From Planctomycetaceae bacterium (GTDB lineage Bacteria > Planctomycetota > Planctomycetia > Planctomycetales > Planctomycetaceae), in contig PBSL01000001.1 of assembly GCA_002726205.1 (NCBI GenBank), forward strand, positions 1 to 64,000: a DNA stretch of 64,000 nucleotides, read 5' to 3'. The translations under genes were made by a program, and so were the position numbers. Position 1 is the first letter of the stretch; each line of letters begins with the position of its first letter. Below are positions 26,181-35,620 of the stretch, in pieces. The notes under the pieces are model-generated. The model saw nothing but the letters and a program-made list of their open reading frames with translations, was not told where the DNA came from and ran no database searches.

Positions 26181-28492
26181 CCGGTCGCACTCCGATCGAC
26201 TTCGGCAAGGTCCTGATCGTCTTCCGTCGAGAACTCAGGGATCAGCTTCGTGACCGCCGCACCCTGTTTATGGTCATGGTACTGCCGGTGCTGCTGTATC
26301 CCGCCCTGGGCATCGGCATGCTCCAGATGGCCGTCGTTTTCAGCGAGAAACCACGGACAGTGGTTCTCCTGGGGGCCGAGTCGCTGCCGGAGCCGCAATT
26401 GTTCGTCGAGAACGGTTTTGCACCGCGCTGGTTCGGCAATCAGGCCGACGTCGGTCGGTTGACCGTCGAAACCGGGACCCTGCCACCAGCAGACACGGCC
26501 AGCGAGAATCGACTCGAGGCTGCCCAACGTGTTCAACAACTCTACCGCGACCGCCTCAAGATACTCGATTCCAGTCCTGATTCTTCGCCAAGCCTGTCGA
26601 CCGACCTGCAGCGGATCAACGAGACGATTAGCGTTACTCTCCGTGACGCCGCGATCGACGTGCTCGTCGTGATCCCTCCGGACTTCGCCGACAATCTACG
26701 AAAAATCGACCGCCAGATCGCCAATCGTGAGCTGAGTCCCGAGGATCCTTCCGATTACTCCCGCCCGGTGATCCTCGTCAGCGGTGACGAGAAATCACTG
26801 ATCGCTTCACGCCGCGTGCAACGTGTCCTCGAGTCCTGGGAGCAGGAGTTGTTGCGGATGCGGTTGGAGGCTGCCGGGCTGCCGCGATCCCTGCCCTCAC
26901 CCGTCGCAGCCACGGTGGTCAAAGTCGGCGGCGACAATCAGGAATCGGCGCTCGTCTGGAGCAAACTCTACCCGGTGATCCTGGTACTGATGACTGTCAC
27001 GGGTGCTTTTTATCCGGCCGTGGACCTGGCGGCCGGCGAAAAGGAACGCGGCACGATGGAGACGCTGCTGATCAGTCCGGCCCGACGCATTGAACTGGTT
27101 CTCGCGAAGTTCTTCACGATTCTCGTTTTCAGCCTCGCGACGGCCGTACTCAACCTCGTCAGTCTGGGACTGACGGCCGGCTATATGGTTGGGCTCGCCG
27201 GGAATACTTCTCCAGCTTCCGGCAGCGGTCTCGCCCCTCCCCCCACCGGGGGACTGGCCTGGATCCTCGTGATGCTGATCCCGCTGGCGGCGTTGTTCAG
27301 CGCCCTGTGCCTGGCATTGGCCACATTTGCCAAGAGCACGCGCGAGGGACAGTATTACCTGACACCGCTGATGATCGTAACCTCGATCCTGGTGGCAATG
27401 GCCGCCTCACCTGGCGTTGAACTGCAGCCATTTCACGTGGTCTTGCCGGTCATCGGCCCTGCCCTATTGCTCAAGCAACTGCTGATTGATCCCACCCGAA
27501 CCGAAACACTGGTTTACCTGGCACCGGTGCTCGTCGCGAGTTTCACCTACGCCGGCCTGGCACTGTGGTGGGCCGTCGCACAATTCCACAGTGAAGAAGT
27601 TCTTTTTCGCGAGGCGGAGCGGTTTGACCTTCGCCTCTGGCTGAAAAGACTCTGGACCAACAAGCCCGCCCTGCCGGGCCCTGGCGGGGCAATCTGCTGC
27701 CTTACCATTGCCCTGCTCGGACAGCTTCTGCTGATGCAGCCGGCAAGTCGCTGGCTGGCGTCGTTGTCCGACGCCGATCGTCCCGGGGCAGCAATCTGGC
27801 TGCTGATCGGCCAACAGATCTTTCTGATCCTGACTCCCGCCCTCCTGCTGGGAGCGGTGCTGCTGACAGACGTTCGCCGCACCTTCCGTCTGCGAACTGC
27901 ATCGACAACGGCGGTTGCAGTCGCCGTGGGCCTGGCGCTGGCCCTGCACCCGCTGATACAGGAATTGATGCAGCACCTCGAGTGGTTCTTTCCGCCGGGA
28001 CTTCCCGAGGGGAGCCACGAGTTCCTTGAACAACTTCTCGGCCCTTCCCAACCCGCCTGGCTGATCCTGTTGGCCATAGCCATCACTCCGGCAGTTTGCG
28101 AAGAATTCCTTTTTCGTGGCTACGTCCTTTCTTGCCTGGACCGCCCCGGTCGCCAGCGAGCGGCGATCGTGATTTCGAGCATGGCTTTCGGCGCGATCCA
28201 CATGATTCCTCAGCAGGTCTTCTACGCCACGCTTCTGGGCCTGATCCTGGGGACCCTCGCCCTTCGCACCGGCAGCCTCTGGCCCTGCCTGGCCTTTCAC
28301 GCGACCTTCAATGGCATCGCCGTTGTTCGGGAACGACTGGCAATCTCCTCTGAGATCCCCGGCTCACTCGACTGGATACTGTCAATCGATGAAGCGGGCT
28401 CGCTGAGATACGACTGGCCGCTGCTGGCGATAGCCGCCGCCAGCCTGTTGCTGCTGTTGCGAGTGGTTCCTAGACGGCAACCTCCAGCGTGA
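26177..28492 (+). CDS. ABC-2 permease fused to a CPBP intramembrane metalloprotease
   Basis: A 771-residue fusion. The N-terminal half is a NatB-like ABC-2 permease: one helix (about 31-52), a large extracytoplasmic domain, then [19 protein letters not shown] and five or so helices. The C-terminal third (about 510-771) is a CPBP (Rce1/Abi-type) protease with motif EEFLFR at 642-647, FGAIHM about 30 residues later and FHATFNG. All three CPBP motifs are present, so activity is likely. ABC-2/CPBP fusions occur in PVC bacteria. It overlaps natA by ATGA and is followed four bases later by an amidohydrolase. Confidence 0.9.
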   Translation: MTGRTPIDFGKVLIVFRRELRDQLRDRRTLFMVMVLPVLLYPALGIGMLQMAVVFSEKPRTVVLLGAESLPEPQLFVENGFAPRWFGNQADVGRLTVETGTLPPADTASENRLEAAQRVQQLYRDRLKILDSSPDSSPSLSTDLQRINETISVTLRDAAIDVLVVIPPDFADNLRKIDRQIANRELSPEDPSDYSRPVILVSGDEKSLIASRRVQRVLESWEQELLRMRLEAAGLPRSLPSPVAATVVKVGGDNQESALVWSKLYPVILVLMTVTGAFYPAVDLAAGEKERGTMETLLISPARRIELVLAKFFTILVFSLATAVLNLVSLGLTAGYMVGLAGNTSPASGSGLAPPPTGGLAWILVMLIPLAALFSALCLALATFAKSTREGQYYLTPLMIVTSILVAMAASPGVELQPFHVVLPVIGPALLLKQLLIDPTRTETLVYLAPVLVASFTYAGLALWWAVAQFHSEEVLFREAERFDLRLWLKRLWTNKPALPGPGGAICCLTIALLGQLLLMQPASRWLASLSDADRPGAAIWLLIGQQIFLILTPALLLGAVLLTDVRRTFRLRTASTTAVAVAVGLALALHPLIQELMQHLEWFFPPGLPEGSHEFLEQLLGPSQPAWLILLAIAITPAVCEEFLFRGYVLSCLDRPGRQRAAIVISSMAFGAIHMIPQQVFYATLLGLILGTLALRTGSLWPCLAFHATFNGIAVVRERLAISSEIPGSLDWILSIDEAGSLRYDWPLLAIAAASLLLLLRVVPRRQPPA

Positions 28493-28496
28493 CCAC

Positions 28497-29699
28497 GTGA
28501 CTGACACCCGGCGTTTCACCTCACGCCTGCTCGTACCCCTCGATGGACCTCCCATTCCCGGCGGTGTCCTGGAAGTCTGCGGGGGCCGGATCTCGGCTGT
28601 CTTTGCTGGTCCAGACCCTTCTGCGACCGATCTCGGGGATCTCGCATTGATCCCGGGGCTGATCAACGCCCACACACACCTGGAATTTTCCGGGCTGGCC
28701 AAGCCACTGCCCGCCCCGGATGGCCTGGTTCCCTGGCTCCGGAATGTTGTCGCCACGCGTGGGCAGCGGCCGGCCAGCGCTAACCCGGTGCGGGCAGGAC
28801 TGGATGAACTGCAAGCCTGCGGCACCGCGGCTGCTGGAGACATCACCACCGAAGGCCCGGCATCGACCCAGTCCAGCCCCGGCGACCCCTCCCGCGTGGT
28901 CTTTCGCGAGATCATCGGCCTGCGGTCCACGTTACGTTCGGCCCGCCTGGCGCTCGCCCGGGACTTCCTCGCCGAAGAGCGTGCCGACGACTGCCTCCGT
29001 GGAATCAGCCCCCACGCCCCCTATTCGGTTCACCCGGATCTCTTCGGCGACCTCGTCGGACTCGCCAACACCCACGATGCCCCGCTGGCAATTCACCTTG
29101 CCGAATCTCCTGAAGAACTGCTGCTGCTGGCGAATGGAAGTGGACCACTGCGGCTCCTTCTCGAAGAACTCGATGCCTGGGAGGACAATGCCATCGCCTC
29201 CGGCAGCCGCCCGCTGGATTATCTTCGGCCACTGGCCCTGCTTTCCCGGCCGCTTGTCATCCACGGCAACCTGCTCGACGACACCGAGCTCGCCTGGCTC
29301 GCAGACCACCGACATGTCGCAGTCGTTTACTGTCCTCGCAGCCATGCCCATTTCGGACATCCTCCTCACCCGTGGCTCCAACTGCTCGAGACAGGAACAC
29401 CGGTGATCCTGGGAACCGACAGTCGGGCCTCCAACCCTGACCTCTCGGTGTGGAACGAGCTACAATTCCTCTCACGGACAACCTCGGCCTTGTCCCCGAC
29501 TGACCTGTTGTCCATGGCGACCCAGGCGGCAGCCCGGGCACTGGGTCTTGGCAGCAACCTGGGATCACTGACTCCCGGCAAGAAGGCTTTTGCAGTCGCC
29601 GTGGCGCTGCCAGCCTCCACCCCATGGACCCTGCAATCGATCCTGCAATCCGGCCGAATCGCCGGCAGCCTGCAAAACGGACACTGGCATCCGGCCTGA
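28497..29699 (+). CDS. Amidohydrolase, possible aminodeoxyfutalosine deaminase
   Basis: A 400-residue metal-dependent hydrolase of the ATZ/TRZ/chlorohydrolase type. Metal ligands visible are the HTH in LINAHTHLEFSG (about 58-62), the His in LAIHLAESPEE, VIHGNLLDD and the Asp in ILGTDSRASN. The SPHAPYSV segment resembles aminodeoxyfutalosine deaminases. Because mqnA and mqnC are in the same run, the product may convert aminodeoxyfutalosine to futalosine (MqnX role), but other deaminations are possible. The start is a GTG four bases after the previous stop. Confidence 0.85.
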   Translation: MTDTRRFTSRLLVPLDGPPIPGGVLEVCGGRISAVFAGPDPSATDLGDLALIPGLINAHTHLEFSGLAKPLPAPDGLVPWLRNVVATRGQRPASANPVRAGLDELQACGTAAAGDITTEGPASTQSSPGDPSRVVFREIIGLRSTLRSARLALARDFLAEERADDCLRGISPHAPYSVHPDLFGDLVGLANTHDAPLAIHLAESPEELLLLANGSGPLRLLLEELDAWEDNAIASGSRPLDYLRPLALLSRPLVIHGNLLDDTELAWLADHRHVAVVYCPRSHAHFGHPPHPWLQLLETGTPVILGTDSRASNPDLSVWNELQFLSRTTSALSPTDLLSMATQAAARALGLGSNLGSLTPGKKAFAVAVALPASTPWTLQSILQSGRIAGSLQNGHWHPA

Positions 29700-29706
29700 C
29701 TGACCC

Positions 29707-31467
29707 ATGACGATGCACGCTCAAGCCCAGAACCCAGCCACTGCCTCTCCGCAGGGGCTCGACGAACTCGCCGATACGGATTATCTCTCGCAATTGCTGT
29801 TTGACCGCGGTGCCTCATCCGACCTTCGCCGCAGCTCGGCAGCCGCTGACACAACAGCCTTCGCCCGGGCCTGGGTCAAACAGCTCTCCTGCCGAGTCGC
29901 GGCGCCCCGCTGCCGTCTGCCCGAACGCGCTTACGAATGGACCTCGACGCGGCGGTCCTTGCTCTCTGCCTGGAAGTTCCTCGCCAATTCCAACCGCCGC
30001 CGCCGGGCGATCGGGGGCCGCCGATCAGTTCGACGCCCCTACTCAGCGGTTGCCACACTCGAACCCGACGCAACCGACGGCGACCTGCTGGCCGCCCTGG
30101 GAATCGTGTCGATGCCGGTGCGGACACACCAGGCCAGGGCCTGGTTCAGCGCCTGGCGACGGCTTGTCGAACTCGTGTCATCACGTCCACTCGCCGGAGA
30201 ACTGGCCTATACCACCGGCTTGCTGCTGGCCCCCCTGAAGGGAACCTCTCGCCTCCGACGCGACGGCATCGCCTGGCTCCAAAAAGATCTGCTCGACCGC
30301 ACCGACACCGACGGCACACCCCACGCCGACCTGCTCCCGGTACTCCCTCAATGGCTGGGCACGCTGGTCAGAGCTGCCAGCTGGGGTCGACGGTATGGCG
30401 CCCCGCCCTGGAACCGCGACGGATCTGCTCGCTTTGATCTGCTGGTCGAACTGGTGGCCTCGCTCTACCGCGAGGGCGACCGCATGGTATTTTCCGCGAT
30501 CAGAACCAGCGGCGTCCGGGCGTTGCTCGATGCGGCCACTCGACTGACCGACCTCCCGACGACTGATCCTGCCCGCAGGTTTCTGGCCGATCACCGTCGC
30601 GCATCCCGCAAGGCGACCGCCGTTGACGACCTGCCGGTGACCCAGTCCGACTGGGCCCAGGTCGCCATGCTTCGTTGCGACTGGTCACCGGTGGCGCCGG
30701 CCGTTGTCGTGACCCATGAGGGGCCGCGTCCCCGACTCGACGTTTCACTGGCCGGCCGATCCCTGCTTAGCGGCGACTGGTCGCTGGAAGTCACCTGCGA
30801 GGGCCGTTCCTGGGAGCTGTCCGAGTGGCGTTGTGTCTGCTGGGTTAGCGACGCGGATGCCGACTATCTCGAACTGCAGTCCACGGCTCCGGATGGATCT
30901 CGCGTTGACCGGCAGATCTTGTTGTCGCGGACCGAAGACTTGCTGATTCTAGCCGATGCCGTCCTCGGCACCGCCGAGGCCCCGGTCCACTGCCGGTCTG
31001 GCCTGTCCTTGTCCAAAGGCATCAAGGCCCATCAACGCCGTGGTCACCGCGACTGGCGACTGGGAGGTCGCACGACGGCGGCTCGCGTCTTTCCGTTAGC
31101 AATGCCCGACAGCCCGCTGGAATCCGGCCCGGCCACATTTTCCTGTGTTGACCAACAATTGGAATGGAGCCACAGCAGTAGCGGTCCCACCCTCTATCTT
31201 CCCCTGGTCCTGGATTTTTCCAGTTCGCGACGCCGCCGCGCCGTGGAATGGAATTCCCTGACGATCACCGAGGACCGCCGCGTCGTGTCACCTGCCCAGG
31301 CCGCCGGGCACCGGCTGAAAATTGGCGGCCTGCAACTCCTGCTGTATCGCAGCCTGCTTCCTGCCGCCGCCTCACGTGCCGTGCTCGGTCAGCACACGCC
31401 GCATGAGACGCTCATCGGAGAGATCGAAGCCGGGGGCGATATCACACCACTGGTGATCGTCAACTAG
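29707..31467 (+). CDS. Unknown protein, perhaps heparinase-like toroid plus beta-sandwich
   Basis: A 586-residue protein with no signal peptide or transmembrane helix. The first 300 residues are Arg- and Leu-rich amphipathic helices, compatible with an alpha/alpha toroid. The second half is beta-rich (for example LEVTCEGRSWELSEWRCVC and DLLILADAVLG), compatible with a beta-sandwich. That order recalls heparinase II/III-like polysaccharide lyases, but no catalytic Tyr/His motif is clear, so this is a weak guess. Seven bases separate it from the amidohydrolase, so it is in the same operon. Confidence 0.7.
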   Translation: MTMHAQAQNPATASPQGLDELADTDYLSQLLFDRGASSDLRRSSAAADTTAFARAWVKQLSCRVAAPRCRLPERAYEWTSTRRSLLSAWKFLANSNRRRRAIGGRRSVRRPYSAVATLEPDATDGDLLAALGIVSMPVRTHQARAWFSAWRRLVELVSSRPLAGELAYTTGLLLAPLKGTSRLRRDGIAWLQKDLLDRTDTDGTPHADLLPVLPQWLGTLVRAASWGRRYGAPPWNRDGSARFDLLVELVASLYREGDRMVFSAIRTSGVRALLDAATRLTDLPTTDPARRFLADHRRASRKATAVDDLPVTQSDWAQVAMLRCDWSPVAPAVVVTHEGPRPRLDVSLAGRSLLSGDWSLEVTCEGRSWELSEWRCVCWVSDADADYLELQSTAPDGSRVDRQILLSRTEDLLILADAVLGTAEAPVHCRSGLSLSKGIKAHQRRGHRDWRLGGRTTAARVFPLAMPDSPLESGPATFSCVDQQLEWSHSSSGPTLYLPLVLDFSSSRRRRAVEWNSLTITEDRRVVSPAQAAGHRLKIGGLQLLLYRSLLPAAASRAVLGQHTPHETLIGEIEAGGDITPLVIVN

Positions 31468-31617
31468 CCACTGGCTTGCCGCCGGAGGATTTGACCGAAC
31501 AGTTCAGTTCCGCCGCGCTTCCCCGCCACCATCGTCCCCGCCATAATGGGGCGACGTGGCCGCACGATCGGCCGACCGGCATTTCCCTCCTACAGCCCGG
31601 CCAGGACAGAACCACCG

Positions 31618-32796
31618 ATGACCGACACATTCACGACGCTCGAGCAGATACAAGAGACCGAGGGAGCCAAGGCGACCCTTCAACGGTTGGCAGAGGTCCT
31701 TACCGAAGAGCAGAACTACCACAAGCTCTTTGACGTCCTCCTGATGCAGAAGAAGTTCGAACTTGGTTTACCTCTGGTGCAGCCGACCTCCTTTGATGAT
31801 GTCGGTGAAGAACACAGGGTCACCTTCGAACAGCATTACGTCGAGTCTGCCCGCGAGGTCGGCAACCTGTTGATCGAACAGGGAAAACTCGGAGATGCCT
31901 GGGTCTATTTCCAGACAATCCGTGAACCAGCTCCGGTACGTGAGGCTCTCGACCAGGTTGCCGTCGGTGCCGATTTTGATGATCGCTGCGAGGAATTGAT
32001 CAACGTCGCGTTGTACGAGGGTGCCCACCCGGTCAAGGGGCTTGAATTGATGTTGGCCAGCCACGGCACCTGCAACACGATCACCGCGCTCGACCAACAG
32101 ATCATGCAATTGCCTGAAGATGACCGACGCCAGGCAGCGGCACTTCTCGTTCGCCAGATCTACGGGGACCTGTGCCACACCCTCAATCACGAGATCTCCC
32201 AACGAATTCCGTTGGTGTCCCCATCCGAGAATCTTCGCGAGCTGATCAGCGGAGACCGCGACTGGCTGTTTTCCGAGGGCAATTACCACATCGATGTTTC
32301 ACACCTCAACGCGGTGGTACGCTTCGCCCGCTCGCTGAAGGCCGATGACCCGGAACTTTCATCGGCAGTCGAACTGGCCGAATATGGATCGCGGCTCGAC
32401 GCCCAGTTCCAGTATGCCGCCGAGCCGCCTTTCGACGATTTCTATCCAGCCCACGCACACTTCTTCCGGGCCCTGCTCGACGACGGCCGAGACGAGGCAA
32501 TCGCGTATTTCCAGGGAAAACTCGAAACGGCTGCCGACGAGGAAGACAAGCAGATGATCGCTTATGTGATGGTCGACCTGCTCGGTCGTATCGATCTTGA
32601 AGAACAGGCCATCAACCTCGCCAGCCAGCACCTGGCGCACGTGGACGAATCCAGCGGATTCAGTTTCGCCGAGTTCTGCCACACCGCCGATCGTCTCGAC
32701 TTGCTCCGCGATGCGGCTCGTGGCCGCGGCGACCTGGTGACCTGGACCGCAGCGATGCTCGGCGACGCAACCGCCACCGCTGCTTCCAACGACTGA
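31618..32796 (+). CDS. Unknown acidic, helical cytoplasmic protein
   Basis: A 392-residue protein that I do not recognise. It has no signal peptide or membrane helix and is strongly acidic and almost entirely helical, with regular Leu/Ala spacing that could form a repeat scaffold. ATG 31618 is preferred over the in-frame GTG/ATG region from 31546, whose translation is basic and unlike the rest. It follows the heparinase-like gene by 150 bases and precedes a methyltransferase by 16, so it may be part of the menaquinone-region operon or have its own promoter. Confidence 0.75.
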   Translation: MTDTFTTLEQIQETEGAKATLQRLAEVLTEEQNYHKLFDVLLMQKKFELGLPLVQPTSFDDVGEEHRVTFEQHYVESAREVGNLLIEQGKLGDAWVYFQTIREPAPVREALDQVAVGADFDDRCEELINVALYEGAHPVKGLELMLASHGTCNTITALDQQIMQLPEDDRRQAAALLVRQIYGDLCHTLNHEISQRIPLVSPSENLRELISGDRDWLFSEGNYHIDVSHLNAVVRFARSLKADDPELSSAVELAEYGSRLDAQFQYAAEPPFDDFYPAHAHFFRALLDDGRDEAIAYFQGKLETAADEEDKQMIAYVMVDLLGRIDLEEQAINLASQHLAHVDESSGFSFAEFCHTADRLDLLRDAARGRGDLVTWTAAMLGDATATAASND

Positions 32797-32812
32797 ACCA
32801 ACCGGACCCGTC

Positions 32813-33622
32813 ATGACGTCGCCTGACCGGGAGCACCTGCGGCACAACAGAGCAGCGTGGAATCGCCTGGCCGGACAAGACAGCAGTTTCTCTCAAGTCG
32901 CCACCGACGAGGAAGCGCAACGGCCACTGGAAATTCTCGACGGTCGGGGCTGGCTGCCGGCATCGGTCGAGGGCCTGGATGTCCTGTGCCTGGCCGCCGG
33001 CGGTGGCTGGCAGTCAATCCTCTACGCCGCCGCCGGGGCACGGGTCACCGTCGTGGATCTCAGCCCGCAGATGCTGGCCCTGGACCAACGCGAAGCCGAT
33101 CGCCGCGGCCTGTCGGTCAACACCGTCGAATCCTCGATGGACGACCTCTCGACACTCCTCGACCAGACTTTTGACATCGTGCATCAGCCGGTCAGCACCT
33201 GTTACGTTGCATCCGTGGAACCTGTCTTTCGCGAAACGGCCCGGGTTCTTCGCGACGGCGGACTGTATGTCAGCCAACACAAACAACCCACCAGCCTGCA
33301 GATCACCCATCGTGATCGTCGCGACCGCTATGTTGTCGGTCTCGAGTATTACCACGAGGGGCCTCTTCCAGAAGTTCCCGACCGCTCCTATCGAGAAACT
33401 GGAACCGTCGAATTCCTCCATCGCTGGGAAGAACTTGTGGGGACTCTCTGCAGTTCGGGATTTGTCATCGAAGACCTACGGGAACCTCTGAGGGCGGACC
33501 GCCGCGCCAAACCGGGGAATTTCCGGCACCGGGGTCGCTTTCTTCCGCCCTACGTGCGAATCAAGGCACGGCGTCGCGATCGCACGACCGACCAGCAACT
33601 GGCCCCGCTCTGGACCCCCTGA
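32813..33622 (+). CDS. Class I SAM-dependent methyltransferase
   Basis: A 269-residue methyltransferase. Motif I is LDVLCLAAGGGWQSILYAAAG (about 53-73) with VTVVDLSPQML as the acidic loop after strand 2. The motif I glycines are shifted (AAGGG instead of GxGxG), which is common in this subfamily. The substrate is not evident. Given the operon with mqnA/mqnC, a quinone-pathway methyl transfer is conceivable but it does not match UbiE/MenG segments. It ends the gene run; a fresh promoter lies 125 bases downstream. Confidence 0.85.
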   Translation: MTSPDREHLRHNRAAWNRLAGQDSSFSQVATDEEAQRPLEILDGRGWLPASVEGLDVLCLAAGGGWQSILYAAAGARVTVVDLSPQMLALDQREADRRGLSVNTVESSMDDLSTLLDQTFDIVHQPVSTCYVASVEPVFRETARVLRDGGLYVSQHKQPTSLQITHRDRRDRYVVGLEYYHEGPLPEVPDRSYRETGTVEFLHRWEELVGTLCSSGFVIEDLREPLRADRRAKPGNFRHRGRFLPPYVRIKARRRDRTTDQQLAPLWTP

Positions 33623-33746
33623 CCGACACGATCGGCACGGTCCTGAAAGTTCCCCCAATCTGCCACTTTTGCGCAATTGGAATTCAGCTGTGCTGCCTCC
33701 GGAACCGATTTTTTCACTCAGGAGGCAAACTGCCGAGACACTCGTC

Positions 33747-33776
33747 TTGACGTGATTTCGGTTTTTGCCATATATA
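33747..33776 (+). promoter_or_regulatory. Sigma-70-type promoter for the OmpH-lpxC-lpxA block
   Basis: TTGACG (33747-33752) and TATATA (33771-33776) are 18 bases apart in the 270-base gap before the OmpH-like gene. The spacer contains a T-run. Confidence 0.55.
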
Positions 33777-33892
33777 CGCCCCACAGCGAACTGAACGGAT
33801 TCGCCTGAGCGGACTCGAGTCACGGAAGCCGACTGTTGGTCTTCCGGACACGCTTCTCTTCAGGCTCTGCCAACAAAAGGAGTGTCCTGGCC

Positions 33893-34555
33893 GTGAACAG
33901 ACTCATCATCACTCTTGTCTCCACCATCCTGCTTGCCGGACCATTGGCCGTTGCACAGGCACAAGAAGCCAAGCCCAGTGCCTCGCCACACAAGATCGCC
34001 TTGATAGATATCAGTCGCGTTCTCAAGGAGTACAAGAAGGTCGATTCGTTGAGAACCGAGATCAAGGGCGAGATCACCAAGAGTGAGCAAACGCGGAGAG
34101 CGATGGTCAAGCAAAGTGAAACACTCAAGGGGAAGCTAAAGGCGCCAAACATTGAACCCGCCAGTGCAAAAGCCGTGGAGCTCGAGAAGCAGTTACTGAA
34201 GCTCGAGGCCGAGTTCAACGCTTTCAAGAAGTCCGAACGCGCAAGAATCCTCAGGCTGGAAGCCCAGTTGTTGAAAACGATTCACGGCGAGATCAAGGCT
34301 GTCGTGAAACGCGCTGCCGAAGCCTGGGGTTACACCCTGGTCCTGCGTTTCAACAGCGACAATTCCAATTCGAGCAATCCCAACACCGTGGTGGGGCAAC
34401 TGCAAAGGCAGGTCGTTTTCTACCGAACAGACGATGACATCACGCAACCGGTAGTCGAGTATCTCAATAAGCAATACTCGGCCCAGGTCAAACGTCCCAC
34501 TCCGCCAACCGGCACCCAGCCTGCCGGAGCCACCAAGAAGAAGACTCGGCGATAA
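33893..34555 (+). CDS. OmpH/Skp-family periplasmic chaperone
   Basis: A 220-residue exported protein. GTG 33893 is preceded by AAAAGGAG and gives a clean signal peptide (likely cleavage after AVAQA at about 19-23). The mature part begins IALIDISRVLKEYKKVDSL, the typical OmpH/Skp strand, then about 90 residues of charged coiled coil, and ends in a Lys/Arg-rich tail. Skp holds unfolded outer-membrane proteins in the periplasm. It precedes lpxC and lpxA, as skp does in proteobacteria, but bamA is not adjacent. Confidence 0.88.
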   Translation: MNRLIITLVSTILLAGPLAVAQAQEAKPSASPHKIALIDISRVLKEYKKVDSLRTEIKGEITKSEQTRRAMVKQSETLKGKLKAPNIEPASAKAVELEKQLLKLEAEFNAFKKSERARILRLEAQLLKTIHGEIKAVVKRAAEAWGYTLVLRFNSDNSNSSNPNTVVGQLQRQVVFYRTDDDITQPVVEYLNKQYSAQVKRPTPPTGTQPAGATKKKTRR

Positions 34556-34655
34556 CCCGCCCGGCCACAGATGCCGGTCAACCCGCGGGCCTGCCACCTC
34601 TGGGGTTGATCGGCATTCGGTCGGATTTCGACCTTTGCCTTCCGCATCCCGCCGC

Positions 34656-35570
34656 ATGCCTGCCAACTCCCGCGACCTTCTGCCCCCGCTGACGCGACGC
34701 ACATTTCGTCCTCAGCACACAATTGGCCGCAGTGTGCAGTGCCGCGGTGTCGGATTCTTGACCGGCGCCGATGTCACGTTGACGCTGCACCCATCGGAGG
34801 CCGACTCGGGGCTCAGTTTCCAACGGCTCGACTGCCCCGGAACCTCGCCGGTCCCCGCCACCCGGGATCACGTTCTGCCCCGGCAGAGGCGCACAGCCAT
34901 CGGGCGTGACGGCGTAGTGATTGAACTTGTCGAACACGTCGTCGCTGCATTGGCCGGACTCCAGGTCGACAACTGCCGGATCACTCTTGATGCCCCCGAG
35001 CCGCCCGGGTTCGACGGATCCTGCCAGCCGATCGTCGAAGAACTGCTCGCCGCCGGTGTGGTCGATCAGGATCGACCGCGGATGTGCCTGATGATAGATC
35101 GCGTTCTCAAGGTGGGATGCGGAGAACGCGACCTGACGATCCGCCCCCTGACCTCACCCGGACTGGCCGTGACCTATCACCTGGACTACGGTCATCAATC
35201 TCCGATTCATCCGCAAAACCTTACGTTCTGTCTGTCGCCGGAGGGTTTTGCCCGCGACATCGCCGCCTGCCGTACGTTCGTCCTCGATCGTGAAGTGGCC
35301 AACCTCCAGGCCCAGGGTTTCGGCCGCGGACTGACGCACCGCGATCTGCTTGTGTTCGGCCCGCAGGGCCCGATCGACAATCCACTGCGGTTCCCCGATG
35401 AATGCGCCCGCCACAAGATCCTCGACTGCATCGGTGACTTTGCCCTGCTCGGTGCCGATCTTGCCGGCCACATCGACGCCTGCTGCACTGGTCACACCAT
35501 GAATCACGCGGCCACTCGCCTGATCTCCCGGGCAGCAGCCCGATCAACAAACACGGCCCAGGCGGCCTGA
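34656..35570 (+). CDS. lpxC: UDP-3-O-acyl-N-acetylglucosamine deacetylase LpxC
   Basis: LpxC is the zinc deacetylase that commits UDP-acyl-GlcNAc to lipid A synthesis. From ATG 34656 it is 304 residues, the usual family length; a TTG at 34635 is in frame but less likely. Zinc ligands lie in VEHVVAALAGL and FPDECARHKILD, and the catalytic His is in CTGHTMNH. It supports an asymmetric outer membrane with lipid A. A gap of about 50 bases separates it from lpxA. Confidence 0.94.
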   Translation: MPANSRDLLPPLTRRTFRPQHTIGRSVQCRGVGFLTGADVTLTLHPSEADSGLSFQRLDCPGTSPVPATRDHVLPRQRRTAIGRDGVVIELVEHVVAALAGLQVDNCRITLDAPEPPGFDGSCQPIVEELLAAGVVDQDRPRMCLMIDRVLKVGCGERDLTIRPLTSPGLAVTYHLDYGHQSPIHPQNLTFCLSPEGFARDIAACRTFVLDREVANLQAQGFGRGLTHRDLLVFGPQGPIDNPLRFPDECARHKILDCIGDFALLGADLAGHIDACCTGHTMNHAATRLISRAAARSTNTAQAA

Positions 35571-35620
35571 GAATCTGCTTTCCCGCTTCGTCTCCCCCTC
35601 ACATCCGGAAATCGCCGATC

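Noticed and set aside
33623-33892. Possible tRNA or small RNA in the gap before the OmpH gene
   Set aside because: No cloverleaf or strong hairpin was found; the region is explained by a promoter and leader.
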